From assembly GCF_028737215.1 (NCBI RefSeq), contig NZ_JAQZAM010000031.1, forward strand, positions 1 to 49,378: a stretch of DNA of 49,378 bases, written 5' to 3'. The position numbers and the translations under genes were made by a program. Under the pieces are notes generated by a model. It was not told where the DNA came from. It did not search any database and saw nothing but the letters and a program-made list of their open reading frames with translations. This document shows positions 31,764-41,360 of the stretch, piece after piece; within the stretch, counting starts at the first letter, position 1; every line of letters starts with the position of its first letter. This DNA is from Actinomycetospora chibensis. GTDB lineage: Bacteria > Actinomycetota > Actinomycetes > Mycobacteriales > Pseudonocardiaceae.

Positions 31764-33821
31764 GTGTCCTCGCCCGCCCCGCCCCGCCCCGCCGTCGTCG
31801 ACAGCGTCCGGGTGACGGCGGGCACCACCGCCGGCCAGGCCGTCCGCGACGCCGGGCTGCCGCTCACCGGGCACGAGGCCGTGATCGTCGTGCGGGCCCC
31901 CGACGGCGTGCTCAAGGACCTCGCCTGGGTGCCCGACGAGGACGTCGACGTCGCGCCGGTGCCGGCGGACACCGAGGACGGCCGCGCCGTGATCCGCCAC
32001 TCGGCGGCACACGTGCTGGCCCAGGCGGTGCAGCAGCTCTTCCCGGACGCCAAGCTCGGGATCGGGCCGCCGATCACCGACGGCTTCTACTACGACTTCG
32101 CGGTCGAGCGGCCGTTCACGCCCGAGGACCTCGAGGACCTCGAGAAGGCGATGCGCAAGATCGTCAAGGCCAAGCAGCGGTTCGTGCGCCGCGAGTACGC
32201 CTCGCTCGACGCCGCGCGCGAGGAGCTGGCGGACGAGCCGTTCAAGCTCGAGCTCGTCGACCTCAAGGGGTCCACCGTCGAGGACGACTCCGAGATCATG
32301 GAGGTCGGCGCGGGGGAGCTCACCGCCTACGACAACGTGCACGCCCACACGGGCGAGCGCGTGTGGGGCGACCTCTGCCGAGGCCCACACATCCCGACCA
32401 CCGGGTACATCCCCGCGTTCAAGGTGCTGCGCTCCGCGGCGGCCTACTGGCGCGGCGACCAGCGCAACGCCCAGCTGCAGCGCATCTACGGGACGGCCTG
32501 GGAGTCGCAGGAGGCGCAGGACGCCTACCTGGAGCGCGTCGCGGAGGCCGAGCGCCGCGACCACCGCCGCCTCGGCGCCGAGCTCGACCTGTTCAGCTTC
32601 CCCGACGAGATCGGCTCCGGGCTCGCGGTGTTCCACCCCAAGGGCGGGATCATCCGCAAGGAACTCGAGGACTATTCCCGCCAGCGCCACACCGAGGCCG
32701 GCTACGAGTTCGTCAACACCCCGCACGCCACCAAGGGCGAGCTGTTCCAGACGTCGGGTCACCTCGACTGGTACCGCGAGGGCATGTTCCCGGCGATGCA
32801 CCTCGACGAGGAGCGCGCCGAGGACGGCACGGTCAAGCGCCAGGGCATCGACTACTACCTCAAGCCGATGAACTGCCCGATGCACAACCTGATCTACCGG
32901 GCGCGCGGGCGGTCCTACCGCGAGCTGCCGCTGCGCCTGTTCGAGTTCGGCACGGTCTACCGCTACGAGAAGTCCGGCGTGGTGCACGGCCTGACCCGGG
33001 CGCGGGGCTTCACCCAGGACGACGCGCACATCTACTGCACCCGCGAGCAGATGGCCGGCGAGATCACCTCGCTGCTGACCTTCGTCCTCGACCTGCTGCG
33101 CGACTACGGCCTCGAGGACTTCTACCTCGAGCTCTCCACCCGCAACCCGGACAAGTCGATCGGCACCGACCAGGAGTGGGAGGACGCCACCGACGCGCTG
33201 CGCGAGGCGGCCTCGAACTTCGGGCTCGACCTCGTCGACGACCCGGGTGGCGCCGCGTTCTACGCGCCGAAGATCAGCGTGCAGGCCCGCGACGCCATCG
33301 GGCGCTACTGGCAGATGTCGACGATCCAGGTCGACCTGATGCTGCCCGACCGCTTCGAGCTCGAGTACACGGCGAGCGACGGCAGCAGGCAGCGGCCGGT
33401 GATGATCCACCGCGCGCTGTTCGGGTCGATCGAGCGCTTCTTCGGGGTGCTCACCGAGCACTACGCGGGCGCGTTCCCGGCCTGGCTGGCGCCGGTGCAG
33501 GTCGTCGGCATCCCGGTGTCGGGCGACCAGACGGAGTACGTCGCGGGGATCGCCGAGCGCCTGCGCGCCGAGGGCCTGCGCGTCGACGTCGACGACTCCG
33601 ACGACCGGATGCAGAAGAAGATCCGGAACCACACGCTGCTCAAGGTGCCGTTCCTGCTCCTCGCGGGAGGGAAGGACGCCGAGGCCGGGGCCGTGTCGTT
33701 CCGGTTCCGCGACGGATCGCAGCGCAACGGGGTGCCGGTCGACGACGCCGTCGGCGCCGTCGTCGACTGGGTCCGCCGCCGCGAGAACGCCTCACCCGAC
33801 GCGGAGAAGTTCCTCCCCTGA
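31764..33821 (+). CDS. thrS: Threonyl-tRNA synthetase
   Basis: GTG after GGAGAG; 685 residues, normal for the enzyme. Order: TGS-type N-terminal domain (about 10-70), editing domain with [20 protein letters not shown], catalytic core with [38 protein letters not shown] (zinc Cys and His), [20 protein letters not shown] and [11 protein letters not shown], then the anticodon domain ([20 protein letters not shown] to the C-terminus). It charges tRNA-Thr in the cytoplasm. The spacer from the esterase is short, and no T-box leader is visible. It overlaps the HIT gene by one base, so it leads the PIM operon. Confidence 0.98.
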   Translation: MSSPAPPRPAVVDSVRVTAGTTAGQAVRDAGLPLTGHEAVIVVRAPDGVLKDLAWVPDEDVDVAPVPADTEDGRAVIRHSAAHVLAQAVQQLFPDAKLGIGPPITDGFYYDFAVERPFTPEDLEDLEKAMRKIVKAKQRFVRREYASLDAAREELADEPFKLELVDLKGSTVEDDSEIMEVGAGELTAYDNVHAHTGERVWGDLCRGPHIPTTGYIPAFKVLRSAAAYWRGDQRNAQLQRIYGTAWESQEAQDAYLERVAEAERRDHRRLGAELDLFSFPDEIGSGLAVFHPKGGIIRKELEDYSRQRHTEAGYEFVNTPHATKGELFQTSGHLDWYREGMFPAMHLDEERAEDGTVKRQGIDYYLKPMNCPMHNLIYRARGRSYRELPLRLFEFGTVYRYEKSGVVHGLTRARGFTQDDAHIYCTREQMAGEITSLLTFVLDLLRDYGLEDFYLELSTRNPDKSIGTDQEWEDATDALREAASNFGLDLVDDPGGAAFYAPKISVQARDAIGRYWQMSTIQVDLMLPDRFELEYTASDGSRQRPVMIHRALFGSIERFFGVLTEHYAGAFPAWLAPVQVVGIPVSGDQTEYVAGIAERLRAEGLRVDVDDSDDRMQKKIRNHTLLKVPFLLLAGGKDAEAGAVSFRFRDGSQRNGVPVDDAVGAVVDWVRRRENASPDAEKFLP

Positions 33822-34396
33822 TGAGCGGTGACGCAGCACCGGACACCGGGGACCTCGAGGAGGATCTCGACGAGCTCCGGGGCGCCGGCACACCCGACGG
33901 GTTCCGGCGCCTCTGGGCGCCGCACCGGATGGCCTACATCGCGGGCGCGGCCGGCACCGGCGAGGAGTCCGGGCAGTGCCCGCTGTGCCGGATCCCGACC
34001 CTCGACGACGGCGAGGGCCTGGTGCTCCACCGCGGCGAGCGCGTCTACGCCGTGCTCAACCTGCACCCGTACAACCCGGGGCACCTCATGGCCGTCCCGT
34101 ACCGGCACGTCGCCGGTCTCGACGAGCTGGACCTCGAGGAGTCGGCCGAGCTCGTCGCGGTCACGCAGCAGGCGGTGCGGGCCCTGCGCACGGTGGCGGC
34201 CCCCCACGGGTTCAACGTCGGGATCAACCTCGGGCACGTGGCGGGCGGCTCGCTGGCCGACCACCTGCACCAGCACGTCGTCCCGCGCTGGGGTGGCGAC
34301 GCCAACTTCATCACCGTCGTCGGCCAGACGAAGGTGATCCCGCAGCTGCTCGCGGAGACACGGTCCGTCCTCGCCGCGGCGTGGCCCTCGCCATGA
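33821..34396 (+). CDS. HIT-family Ap4A phosphorylase-like protein
   Basis: The ATG shares its A with the thrS stop (TGATG). The 191-residue protein has GQCPLCRIPTLDDGEGLVLH, the LNLHPYNPGHLMAVPYRHVA core, and the histidine triad HLHQHVVPRWGGD. A C-P-L-C near the start and the position between thrS and pgsA match mycobacterial Rv2613c, an Ap4A phosphorylase. It would split diadenosine tetraphosphate, a by-product of aminoacyl-tRNA synthetases such as ThrS. It overlaps pgsA by four bases. Confidence 0.9.
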   Translation: MSGDAAPDTGDLEEDLDELRGAGTPDGFRRLWAPHRMAYIAGAAGTGEESGQCPLCRIPTLDDGEGLVLHRGERVYAVLNLHPYNPGHLMAVPYRHVAGLDELDLEESAELVAVTQQAVRALRTVAAPHGFNVGINLGHVAGGSLADHLHQHVVPRWGGDANFITVVGQTKVIPQLLAETRSVLAAAWPSP

Positions 34397-35094
34397 TCAA
34401 TCAGTGGGCCCGCGCCGCGATCAAGGGCGGGGTCGAGCCCACCGCGGCCTGGCTGGTCCGGCGCGGTGTGCATCCCGACGCGGTCACCGTGTTCGGCACC
34501 GTGGCCTCCACCGCCTCGGCGCTGTGGCTCATCCCGACCGGGCACCTCCTCGCGGCGTCGATCGTCGTCGCCGTCTTCGCGCTGCTCGACGTCCTCGACG
34601 GCGCGATGGCCCGGGCGCGCGGGGTGACGAGCCCCTTCGGCGGCGTGCTCGACTCCGTGGGCGACCGTCTCGTCGACGGCGCGGTCTTCGCCGGGATCAC
34701 GTGGTGGGCGTTCACCCAGGACCGGCCCCTGCTCGCAGGTCTCGCGCTGGCCTGCCTCATCACCGGCCAGCTGATCTCCTACATCAAGGCCCGCGCCGAG
34801 GCCGCGGGCCTGCGGGCCGACGGTGGCCTGGTGGAACGTGCCGAGCGCCTGATCCTCGGGCTCGCCGGCGTCGGCCTCACCGAGGTCGGTGTGCCCTACG
34901 CGCTCGACGTCGCGCTGTGGCTGCTCACGATCGGCTCGGTGATCACGGTCGGCCAGCGCATCGTGGCGGTGTGGCACAGCGCGCGCGAGCAGTACGGCGC
35001 GGCGACGGGCGTCACCGACCACGCCGACCCTTCCGAGAACATCGGCCGCCCCGAGAACGCCGACCATCCCGAGAGCTCCGAGGGGACCGCGTGA
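34393..35094 (+). CDS. pgsA: Phosphatidylinositol phosphate synthase
   Basis: 233 residues with five or six membrane helices. The CDP-alcohol phosphotransferase motif is complete: D66-x2-D69-G70-x2-A73-R74-x8-G83-x3-D87-x3-D91 (from LLDVLDGAMARARG to VLDSVGDRLVDG). In actinobacteria with this gene order the enzyme joins inositol 1-phosphate to CDP-diacylglycerol, giving phosphatidylinositol phosphate, the first step towards PIMs. The last 40 residues are charged and disordered. It overlaps HIT and patA by four bases at either end. Confidence 0.93.
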   Translation: MINQWARAAIKGGVEPTAAWLVRRGVHPDAVTVFGTVASTASALWLIPTGHLLAASIVVAVFALLDVLDGAMARARGVTSPFGGVLDSVGDRLVDGAVFAGITWWAFTQDRPLLAGLALACLITGQLISYIKARAEAAGLRADGGLVERAERLILGLAGVGLTEVGVPYALDVALWLLTIGSVITVGQRIVAVWHSAREQYGAATGVTDHADPSENIGRPENADHPESSEGTA

Positions 35095-36062
35095 CCGACA
35101 CCGCCACCGGCACGGCGACCGACACCGCCCGGTCCGTCGTCACCCCCGCGCAGCGCGCCGTCGAGCTGGGCTATGCGGCGGGGTGGGGCCTGGTGCGCGC
35201 GGTGCCCGAGCCGGTGGCGCGGTGGGCGTTCGCCACGGGCGCCGACCTGGCCGCGCGTCGTGGCGGGCCGGGAGTGCGGCGGTTGCGGTCGAACCTCGCG
35301 CGGGTCCGTCCCGACGCCGGCCCCGACGAGCTCGACGCCCTCACCGCGGCGGGCGTGCGCTCCTACGCGCGGTACTGGCGCGAGGCGTTCCGGCTGCCGG
35401 GGATGGACCACGAGGCGCTGGTCCGCCGGCCGGTGGTGTACGGCCAGGAGCACCTCGACGCGGCGCTCGCGACCGGTCGCGGGGCGGTCGTCGCGCTGAC
35501 CCACTCCGGCAACTGGGACATGGCGGGCCTCTGGCTCGTCGCCCACTCCGGGCGCTTCACCACCGTCGCCGAGCGCCTGCGCCCCGAGTCGCTCTACGAG
35601 CGCTTCGTCGCCTATCGCGAGTCCCTCGGCATGGAGATCCTGCCGATGACCGGCGGCGACTCCCCGGTGCGCGGGCTCGTGCGGGCGCTGCGCCAGGGAC
35701 GGGTCGTCTGCCTCGTCGCCGACCGCGACCTGTCCGCCCACGGCGTGCCGGTGACGTTCTTCGGCGGGCGGGCGACGATGCCGCCCGGCCCGGCGGCGCT
35801 CGCCGCGAGCACCGGCGCGGCGCTGCTGCCGGTGGGGCTGTGGTTCACCGAGGACGCGGAGGACGGCTCGGGAGACGGAGCGGAACGGAGCTCGACCCGG
35901 GGGGTCCGGGAGGGTTGGGGGTTCCGCATCCACCCGCCGGTCCCGGTCCCCGACCGCAGCGCCGTCCCGGCCGCGACCCAGGCCGTCGCCGACCGCTTCG
36001 CGGCCGACATCGCCGAGCACCCCGCCGACTGGCACATGCTCCAGCGCGTCTGGCGCGACTGA
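35091..36062 (+). CDS. patA: Phosphatidylinositol mannoside acyltransferase
   Basis: A GTG overlapping the pgsA stop gives 323 residues. The LpxL/HtrB-like catalytic pair is H138-S-G-N-W-D143 in VVALTHSGNWDMAGLWLVAH. Other family blocks are FTTVAERLRPESLYERFVAY, MEILPMTGGD and VTFFGGRATMPPGPAALA. PatA moves palmitate to the 6-position of the mannose on PIM1/PIM2 at the inner face of the membrane. In mycobacteria pimA follows directly; here it lies 11 kb further on. An insert of about 20 residues (EDAEDGSGDGAERSSTRG) looks like a flexible loop. Confidence 0.92.
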   Translation: MTDTATGTATDTARSVVTPAQRAVELGYAAGWGLVRAVPEPVARWAFATGADLAARRGGPGVRRLRSNLARVRPDAGPDELDALTAAGVRSYARYWREAFRLPGMDHEALVRRPVVYGQEHLDAALATGRGAVVALTHSGNWDMAGLWLVAHSGRFTTVAERLRPESLYERFVAYRESLGMEILPMTGGDSPVRGLVRALRQGRVVCLVADRDLSAHGVPVTFFGGRATMPPGPAALAASTGAALLPVGLWFTEDAEDGSGDGAERSSTRGVREGWGFRIHPPVPVPDRSAVPAATQAVADRFAADIAEHPADWHMLQRVWRD

Positions 36063-36099
36063 GACCTGCCACCGCCCGAGAGGCGGGGGCTCGCGGGTG

Positions 36100-36245
36100 G
36101 TCGCAGCGAGGGACGCCCTGGCTGCGGTGGACGCAGCGAGGGACGCCCTCGCTCGCCCGGGGGCGCGGCGGGGGAGCGGCGCGCGGTCGCAGCGGGGGAC
36201 GCCCTGGCTGCGGTGGTCGCAGCGAGGGACGCCCTCGCTCGCCCG
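36100..36245. repeat. Two 60-bp direct repeats holding four hairpins
   Basis: 36100-36159 and 36186-36245 are 60-base units differing at two positions, with 26 bases between. Each contains two copies of AGCGAGGGACGCCCTCGCT or a near variant (starts at 36105, 36135, 36191, 36221), which folds as an 8-bp hairpin with loop ACG. They lie directly after patA, where the PIM operon is interrupted, in the 311-base gap before the ROK gene. They may be multiplied terminators or REP-like elements. Confidence 0.85.
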
Positions 36246-36360
36246 ACCACGGCCCCGTCCACCCACGCGCCCCGCTCGACCCCGCCGCCTCACCCGTCCG
36301 TCACGTCGCGATCGCTGCTCCGTTCGCAGGAAGCGTGACGTGGAGCACACGCTGGCCGTC

Positions 36361-36374
36361 TATCGTTCATCTCA
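36361..36374 (+). promoter_or_regulatory. Putative -10 for a leaderless ROK-regulator mRNA
   Basis: TATCGT at 36361-36366 is followed after seven bases by the ATG at 36374, with no ribosome binding site between. This is the spacing expected for a leaderless transcript. No clear -35 is seen. Confidence 0.45.
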
Positions 36375-37579
36375 TGAACACGGGGCCGCGACCCGGATCG
36401 CCGTCCGGTCTGCGCGACGCGAACCGTCGTCGCGTGCTGGACGCCGTCCGCGTCGGCGGTGCACCGACGCAAGCCGAGATCGCCGGCGCCACGGGGCTCG
36501 CGCCGGCCACGGTGTCGAACATCGTGCGGGACCTCGGCGCCGCGGGCCTGCTGTCGGCGGGTGACGAGGTGCGTGCGGGGAGGCGCGTCCGGGCGGTCCG
36601 GCTCGTCCGCGGGGCGGGGATGGTCGCCGGCATCGACGTCGGGCACCGGCACCTGCGGGTCGCCCTGGCCGACGTCGCCGACCCGGCCGCGGCCGCCGGG
36701 CACCCGGGTCCCCCCGGGCGCTCCGAGCTGCGGGCGGACCTGCCCGATTACCACGGGGTCGCCGAGGGACTGGCGACCGCGGCGAGCCTGATCGACGAGG
36801 CGCTCGCGCAGGTCGGCGTCCGGCGCGAGGCGTTGCGCGGCGCGGTCGTCGGGCTGCCGGCGCCCGTCGACCGCGCCACGGGCGCGGTGGGCGCCTCCGG
36901 CGTGCTCCCGGGGTGGGTCGGGGTGCCGGTGGCCGGCCGGGTGTCCGAGCACCTCGGGATCCCGAGCTGGGTCGACAACGACGCCACCCTCGGCACCCTC
37001 GCCGAGCAGCGCTGGGGCGCGTTGCGCGGGATCCGGGACGGGGTGTTCCTGAAGCTCTCGGACGGTGTCGGGGCCGGGCTGGTGCTCGACGGGCGCCTCT
37101 ACCGGGGCCCCGACGGCACCGCGGGCGAGATCGGCCACGTCGCCGTCGACCCGGGTGACCGCCACGCCGCGGTGTGCCGGTGCGGGCACCGCGGGTGCCT
37201 CGAGACGGTGGTGTCCACGCGCACCGTCACCGCGCTGCTCGAGCCCCTCCTCGGCGCCCCGCTGACCGTCGCCGACATGGTGGCGCGCGCCCACGACGGC
37301 GACGCCCCCGCCCGCCGCGTTCTCGCCGACACGGGGCACCACGTCGGGGCCGCCCTCGCCGGCTTCTGCACGGTGCTCACGCCGCGGCGCATCGTGGTCG
37401 GCGGCGAGCTCGCCCAGGCCGGCGACTTCCTGCTCGCCCCCCTCCACGCCGCGCTCGAGGCCGCCGCGCTCCCCGGCACCACCCGCACGGCGGACGTCGT
37501 CGTGGCCGAGCTCGCCGAGCACGCGCCGGTCCTCGGCGCCGTCGCCCTCGCGCTCGACCGGGCCACGACGGCGCCCTGA
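36374..37579 (+). CDS. ROK-family transcriptional repressor
   Basis: 401 residues. N-terminal winged helix: RVLDAVRVGGAPTQAEIAGA, TGLAPATVSNIVRDLGAAGL. The ROK domain has GIDVGHRHLRVALADV, WVDNDATLGTLAEQRWGA, FLKLSDGVGAGLVLDGRLYR, GEIGHVAVDPGD and the zinc loop CRCGHRGCLE. The phosphate-binding DVGGT is altered to DVGHR, so it probably senses a sugar rather than phosphorylating it. It precedes, by 205 bases, the trehalose/maltose operon it most likely controls. Confidence 0.88.
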   Translation: MNTGPRPGSPSGLRDANRRRVLDAVRVGGAPTQAEIAGATGLAPATVSNIVRDLGAAGLLSAGDEVRAGRRVRAVRLVRGAGMVAGIDVGHRHLRVALADVADPAAAAGHPGPPGRSELRADLPDYHGVAEGLATAASLIDEALAQVGVRREALRGAVVGLPAPVDRATGAVGASGVLPGWVGVPVAGRVSEHLGIPSWVDNDATLGTLAEQRWGALRGIRDGVFLKLSDGVGAGLVLDGRLYRGPDGTAGEIGHVAVDPGDRHAAVCRCGHRGCLETVVSTRTVTALLEPLLGAPLTVADMVARAHDGDAPARRVLADTGHHVGAALAGFCTVLTPRRIVVGGELAQAGDFLLAPLHAALEAAALPGTTRTADVVVAELAEHAPVLGAVALALDRATTAP

Positions 37580-37784
37580 GGACCGGGTCCACCACCCCCC
37601 TGCGCGAGCCCCGGTCACAGCCCGACACGCGGTGGTCCCGTCGTGTCGATCCCACGTGGCGCGAGCCGCTCGCGTCCGCGAAGATCGCGCCGCTGTGTTC
37701 ATCCGTTGACGACGTCATGGACGCCGCCCTAGCCTTGTGGTTCGCATCACATGACAACGGCGCCCGGAGATGCGGAGGCCCCTG

Positions 37785-38624
37785 GTGACGGTGCCCCCCG
37801 TGACCACGACGGCGGATCGGTTACCGCACGCGCTGGACGCCCCCGAGGTGGCCGAGCGCCTGGACGGTCGTCGACCCGCGGTCTTCCTCGACTACGACGG
37901 CGTGCTGACGCCGATCGTGCCCCGTCCCGAGGACGCGATCATGAGCGACGACATGCGCGCCGTCGTGCGGGCGCTCGCGCAGCGCTGCCCGGTGTGCGTG
38001 GTGTCCGGACGGGACCGCGCGGTGGTGTCCGAGCTGATGGGCGTCGACGACCTGATCGTCGCCGGCAGCCACGGCTTCGACATCTACGACCCCGCCCGGG
38101 GCCCGATCGTCCACGAGGCGTCCCAGGGCTGGGAGGGCCTCGTCGCCGAGGTCACCGAGCGGGTCCGCGCCGCGGCGGACGACATCCCGGGGACCCTGGT
38201 GGAGCCCAAGCACGCGTCGGTGGCGCTGCACGACCGCCACGTCGCCGACGCCGACCGCCCGCGGGTCGCCGCGCTGGTCGAGGCCGTGCTGGCCGAGCAC
38301 CCGGGCGAGCTGCGGGTGACGCCCGGCAAGTTCGTCCACGAGATCCAGCCGAAGATCGACTGGAACAAGGGCAAGGCCGTCGAGCACCTCCTGGAGGTCC
38401 TCGACCTCGACGATTCCGGCGTCGTGCCGATCTACCTCGGCGACGACGTCACCGACGAGGACGCCTTCCGTGCGCTGGTCGCCCGCGCCGACGCCGGGCG
38501 CCCGGCGGGCGTCGGCATCCTCGTGATCGACCCGGAGGACGCCCCGTCCCGCGACACCTCGGCGACCGCCGTCCTGGCCACGGTCGACGAGGTCGGCCGC
38601 TTCCTCGACGGCCTGGCGCGATGA
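37785..38624 (+). CDS. otsB: Trehalose-6-phosphate phosphatase
   Basis: I choose the GTG at 37785, six bases after GGAGG, rather than the ATG at 37770; 279 residues. HAD motifs: D36-Y-D38-G (FLDYDGVLTPIV), VVSGRDRAVVSEL, the OtsB-specific PGKFVHEIQPKIDWNKGKAV and YLGDDVTDEDAF. VEPKHASVALHDRHV in the cap also fits. It makes trehalose from trehalose 6-phosphate. No trehalose-6-phosphate synthase (OtsA) is in the window. It is the first gene of an operon with a GH65 phosphorylase 63 bases downstream. Confidence 0.9.
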   Translation: MTVPPVTTTADRLPHALDAPEVAERLDGRRPAVFLDYDGVLTPIVPRPEDAIMSDDMRAVVRALAQRCPVCVVSGRDRAVVSELMGVDDLIVAGSHGFDIYDPARGPIVHEASQGWEGLVAEVTERVRAAADDIPGTLVEPKHASVALHDRHVADADRPRVAALVEAVLAEHPGELRVTPGKFVHEIQPKIDWNKGKAVEHLLEVLDLDDSGVVPIYLGDDVTDEDAFRALVARADAGRPAGVGILVIDPEDAPSRDTSATAVLATVDEVGRFLDGLAR

Positions 38625-38687
38625 GCCCGACGAGCGAACGATCCCGATGATCACCCCGCTGCCCGCTCCCGGAGTACGGAGACGATC

Positions 38688-41360
38688 GTGACCACGACCG
38701 ACCAGACGCCCTCGACCACCGAGACCACGGGGAGCGCCCGCACGGCCCCGACCGGCGAGGTCCTGCCCGGCGGGGCGGTCGCCGACGACTTCACGATCAC
38801 CTGGACCGGCGTCGAGCCCGACGACGAGGGTCTGCGCGAGGCCCTGACCAGCACCGGCAACGGCTACTTCTGCACCCGCGGTGCCGCGGAGTGGGAGGAC
38901 ACCGAGGCCCCGGTGCACTACGCGGGCACCTACGCGCACGGTGGCTTCAACCGCGAGACGACGATCCTCGGCGGCCGCCCGGTGCTCAACGAGGACCTCG
39001 TCAACCTCCCGAACTGGCTCGTCCTCAAGCTGCGCATCGAGGGCGAGGAGGCGATCGACCTCTCCAACGTCGAGGTGCTGGAGTACACGCACTCCTACGA
39101 CGTGCGCACCGCGACGGTCGGCCGGGTGTTCCGGTTCCGCGACCGCAACGGCCGCGAGACCACCCTGCGCAGCCGCCGTTTCGTCTCGATGGCCCACAGC
39201 CACCAGGCGGCGATGGAGTGGACGCTCACCGCCGAGAACTGGTCGGGCCGCATCGGGATCGTCTCGGCGATCGACGGCCGCGTCGACAACACCATGGTCG
39301 CCCGCTACCGCGACCTCGAGGGCCGCCACCTCGACCCGGTCACCCCGCGGACGTTCGGGCCCGAGGTCATCGCGCTCAAGGTGCGCACCCGCCAGTCGAA
39401 CCTCTACGTCTCCGAGGCCGCGCGCACCCGGATCTACCGCGGGCGGGGGCGCGGCTGGGAGAAGGTCGAGCCGGCACGCACGTTGCACCAGATGAACGAC
39501 TACATCCAGCAGGTGCTCGACCTCGACATCACCGAGGGCGAGACCGTGCGGGTCGAGAAGATCGTCTCGTTCTTCACCAGCCACGACAACGCGATCACCG
39601 AGACCCTCACCGCCGCCGGCCGGCACGTCGAGCGCTACCCGGACTTCGCGGGCTGCCTCGCCGAGCACGTCGACGCCTGGGAGGAGTACTGGGACGTCTG
39701 CGACATCGAGCTGCCGCGCGAGCCGACCATCCAGCTGCTCCTGCGCTTCCACATGGCGCACGTGCTGCAGGTCTGCTCGCGGCACACGGCCCGCCACGAC
39801 GCCGGCGTCCCCGCCCGTGGGCTCAACGGCGAGGCCTACCGCGGGCACGTGTTCTGGGACGAGCTCTACGTCTACCCGTTCCTCAACTACCGGCTCCCGG
39901 AGATCACGCGCGGGCTGCTGATGTATCGCTACCGGCGTCTCGCCGAGGCCCGCGAGGCGGCGCGCGCCGAGGGCTATGCCGGCGCGATGTTCCCGTGGCA
40001 GTCGGGCAGCGACGGCACCGAGGAGACGCAGGTCGTCCACCTCAACCCGCTCTCGGGCACCTGGGACCCGGACCACTCGCACAACCAGCGCCACGTCAAC
40101 GCCGCGATCTTCTACAACGTCTGGCAGTACTACCAGGCCACCGACGACCTGGAGTTCCTGCGCGACTACGGCGCCGAGCTCATGCTCGAGATCGCGCGGT
40201 TCTGGGGCTCGATCGCGCACAAGAACCCGAACACCGGGCGCTACGAGATCCACGGCGTGATGGGGCCCGACGAGTTCCACGAGCGCTATCCCGGCGCCGA
40301 GGCGGGCGGGCTGCGCAACAACGCCTACACCAACGTCATGGTCGCCTGGATCTGCGCGACCGCCCCGAAGGTGCTGGCCCTGCTGCCCAAGAGCCGCCGC
40401 CGCGCCCTGCGCAGCCGGCTCGGGATCACCGACGACGAGATCGCACGCTGGTCGGAGATGTGCACGTCGATGACGGTGCCGACCCACCGCGACGACGACG
40501 GCCACCCCGTGATCACCCAGTTCGAGGGCTACGCGGACCTCGCCGAGCTCGACTGGGACGGCTACCGGGCCAAGCACAAGAACATCCAGCGGATGGACCG
40601 CATCCTCAAGGCCGAGGGTGACGACCCCGACCACTACAAGCTCGCCAAGCAGGCCGACGCGGTCATGCTGTTCTTCCTGTTCGGCGACGACGAGCTTCGC
40701 GAGATCTTCTCCCGCCTCGGCTACGACGCGATCGCCGACGACGACGACCTCGCGCGGCGCACCATCGCCTACTACGACCGGCGCACCTCGCACGGCTCGA
40801 CGCTCTCGCTCGTCGCGCACGCCGCGGTGCTCGCCGGCATCGACCCCGAGAGCTCCTGGGAACGCTTCCTCGTCGCCGTCGAGTCCGACATCGGCGACGT
40901 ACAGGGCGGCACCACCAAGGAGGGCATCCACATGGGGGTGATGTCGGGGACCCTCGACCTCCTCCAGCGTGCCTACCTCGGCGCCGGCGCCCGTGACGGT
41001 GTGCTGTCCTTCGACCCGCGGCTCACCCCGCGCCTCGACGGCCTCGCGCTCTCGCTGGTCTTCCAGGGCACGACGCTGCGGGTCTCGGTGGGCGCCGGGG
41101 AGCTCACCGTCGCTGTGCAGTCCGAGGGCTTCAGCCACCCGGTGCGCATCGGGCTCGGCGGCGAGGTCCGCGAGCTCGGCGCCGGCCAGGAGTGGACGGT
41201 GCCGCTCGACGGGGGACGCATCGCCCCCCGCACCGCGATCGCGAGCGGCGCCACGTCCACACCCACCCCCGCCGTCACGGACGGCACCCCGCAGGCTTCG
41301 AGCACGACCGTCACCGGTACCTCCGACGGCGGCCACGACCACGGAGGGAACGGCGCATGA
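38688..41360 (+). CDS. GH65 disaccharide phosphorylase (trehalose/maltose type)
   Basis: GTG after GGAGA; 890 residues. The N-terminal beta-sandwich (about 30-330; TSTGNGYFCTRGAAEWED, YAGTYAHGGFNRETTILGGR) precedes the (alpha/alpha)6 barrel with RGLNGEAYRGHVFWDELYVY, FPWQSGSDGTEETQ and the catalytic Glu, about residue 529, in GVMGPDEFHERYPG followed by NNAYTNV. HGSTLSLVAHAAVLAGIDPE and GTTKEGIHMG are also typical. It would use phosphate to split an alpha-glucoside into glucose and beta-glucose 1-phosphate. The downstream beta-phosphoglucomutase supports this. Trehalose is the best guess because otsB is upstream; maltose or kojibiose cannot be excluded. Confidence 0.88.
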   Translation: MTTTDQTPSTTETTGSARTAPTGEVLPGGAVADDFTITWTGVEPDDEGLREALTSTGNGYFCTRGAAEWEDTEAPVHYAGTYAHGGFNRETTILGGRPVLNEDLVNLPNWLVLKLRIEGEEAIDLSNVEVLEYTHSYDVRTATVGRVFRFRDRNGRETTLRSRRFVSMAHSHQAAMEWTLTAENWSGRIGIVSAIDGRVDNTMVARYRDLEGRHLDPVTPRTFGPEVIALKVRTRQSNLYVSEAARTRIYRGRGRGWEKVEPARTLHQMNDYIQQVLDLDITEGETVRVEKIVSFFTSHDNAITETLTAAGRHVERYPDFAGCLAEHVDAWEEYWDVCDIELPREPTIQLLLRFHMAHVLQVCSRHTARHDAGVPARGLNGEAYRGHVFWDELYVYPFLNYRLPEITRGLLMYRYRRLAEAREAARAEGYAGAMFPWQSGSDGTEETQVVHLNPLSGTWDPDHSHNQRHVNAAIFYNVWQYYQATDDLEFLRDYGAELMLEIARFWGSIAHKNPNTGRYEIHGVMGPDEFHERYPGAEAGGLRNNAYTNVMVAWICATAPKVLALLPKSRRRALRSRLGITDDEIARWSEMCTSMTVPTHRDDDGHPVITQFEGYADLAELDWDGYRAKHKNIQRMDRILKAEGDDPDHYKLAKQADAVMLFFLFGDDELREIFSRLGYDAIADDDDLARRTIAYYDRRTSHGSTLSLVAHAAVLAGIDPESSWERFLVAVESDIGDVQGGTTKEGIHMGVMSGTLDLLQRAYLGAGARDGVLSFDPRLTPRLDGLALSLVFQGTTLRVSVGAGELTVAVQSEGFSHPVRIGLGGEVRELGAGQEWTVPLDGGRIAPRTAIASGATSTPTPAVTDGTPQASSTTVTGTSDGGHDHGGNGA

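Noticed and set aside
36100..36245. Possible CRISPR array
   Set aside because: Only two 60-bp units with one 26-base spacer, repeats that are themselves hairpin pairs, and no cas genes.
38621..38650. Nine-codon frame (MSPTSERSR) overlapping the otsB stop
   Set aside because: It has an ATGA overlap but is too short, has no conserved feature and is probably chance.
37821..41342. Minus-strand open frame of 1173 codons opposite otsB and the GH65 gene
   Set aside because: The composition is that of a mirror of high-GC coding sequence, and both plus-strand genes have complete catalytic motifs. It is not a gene.
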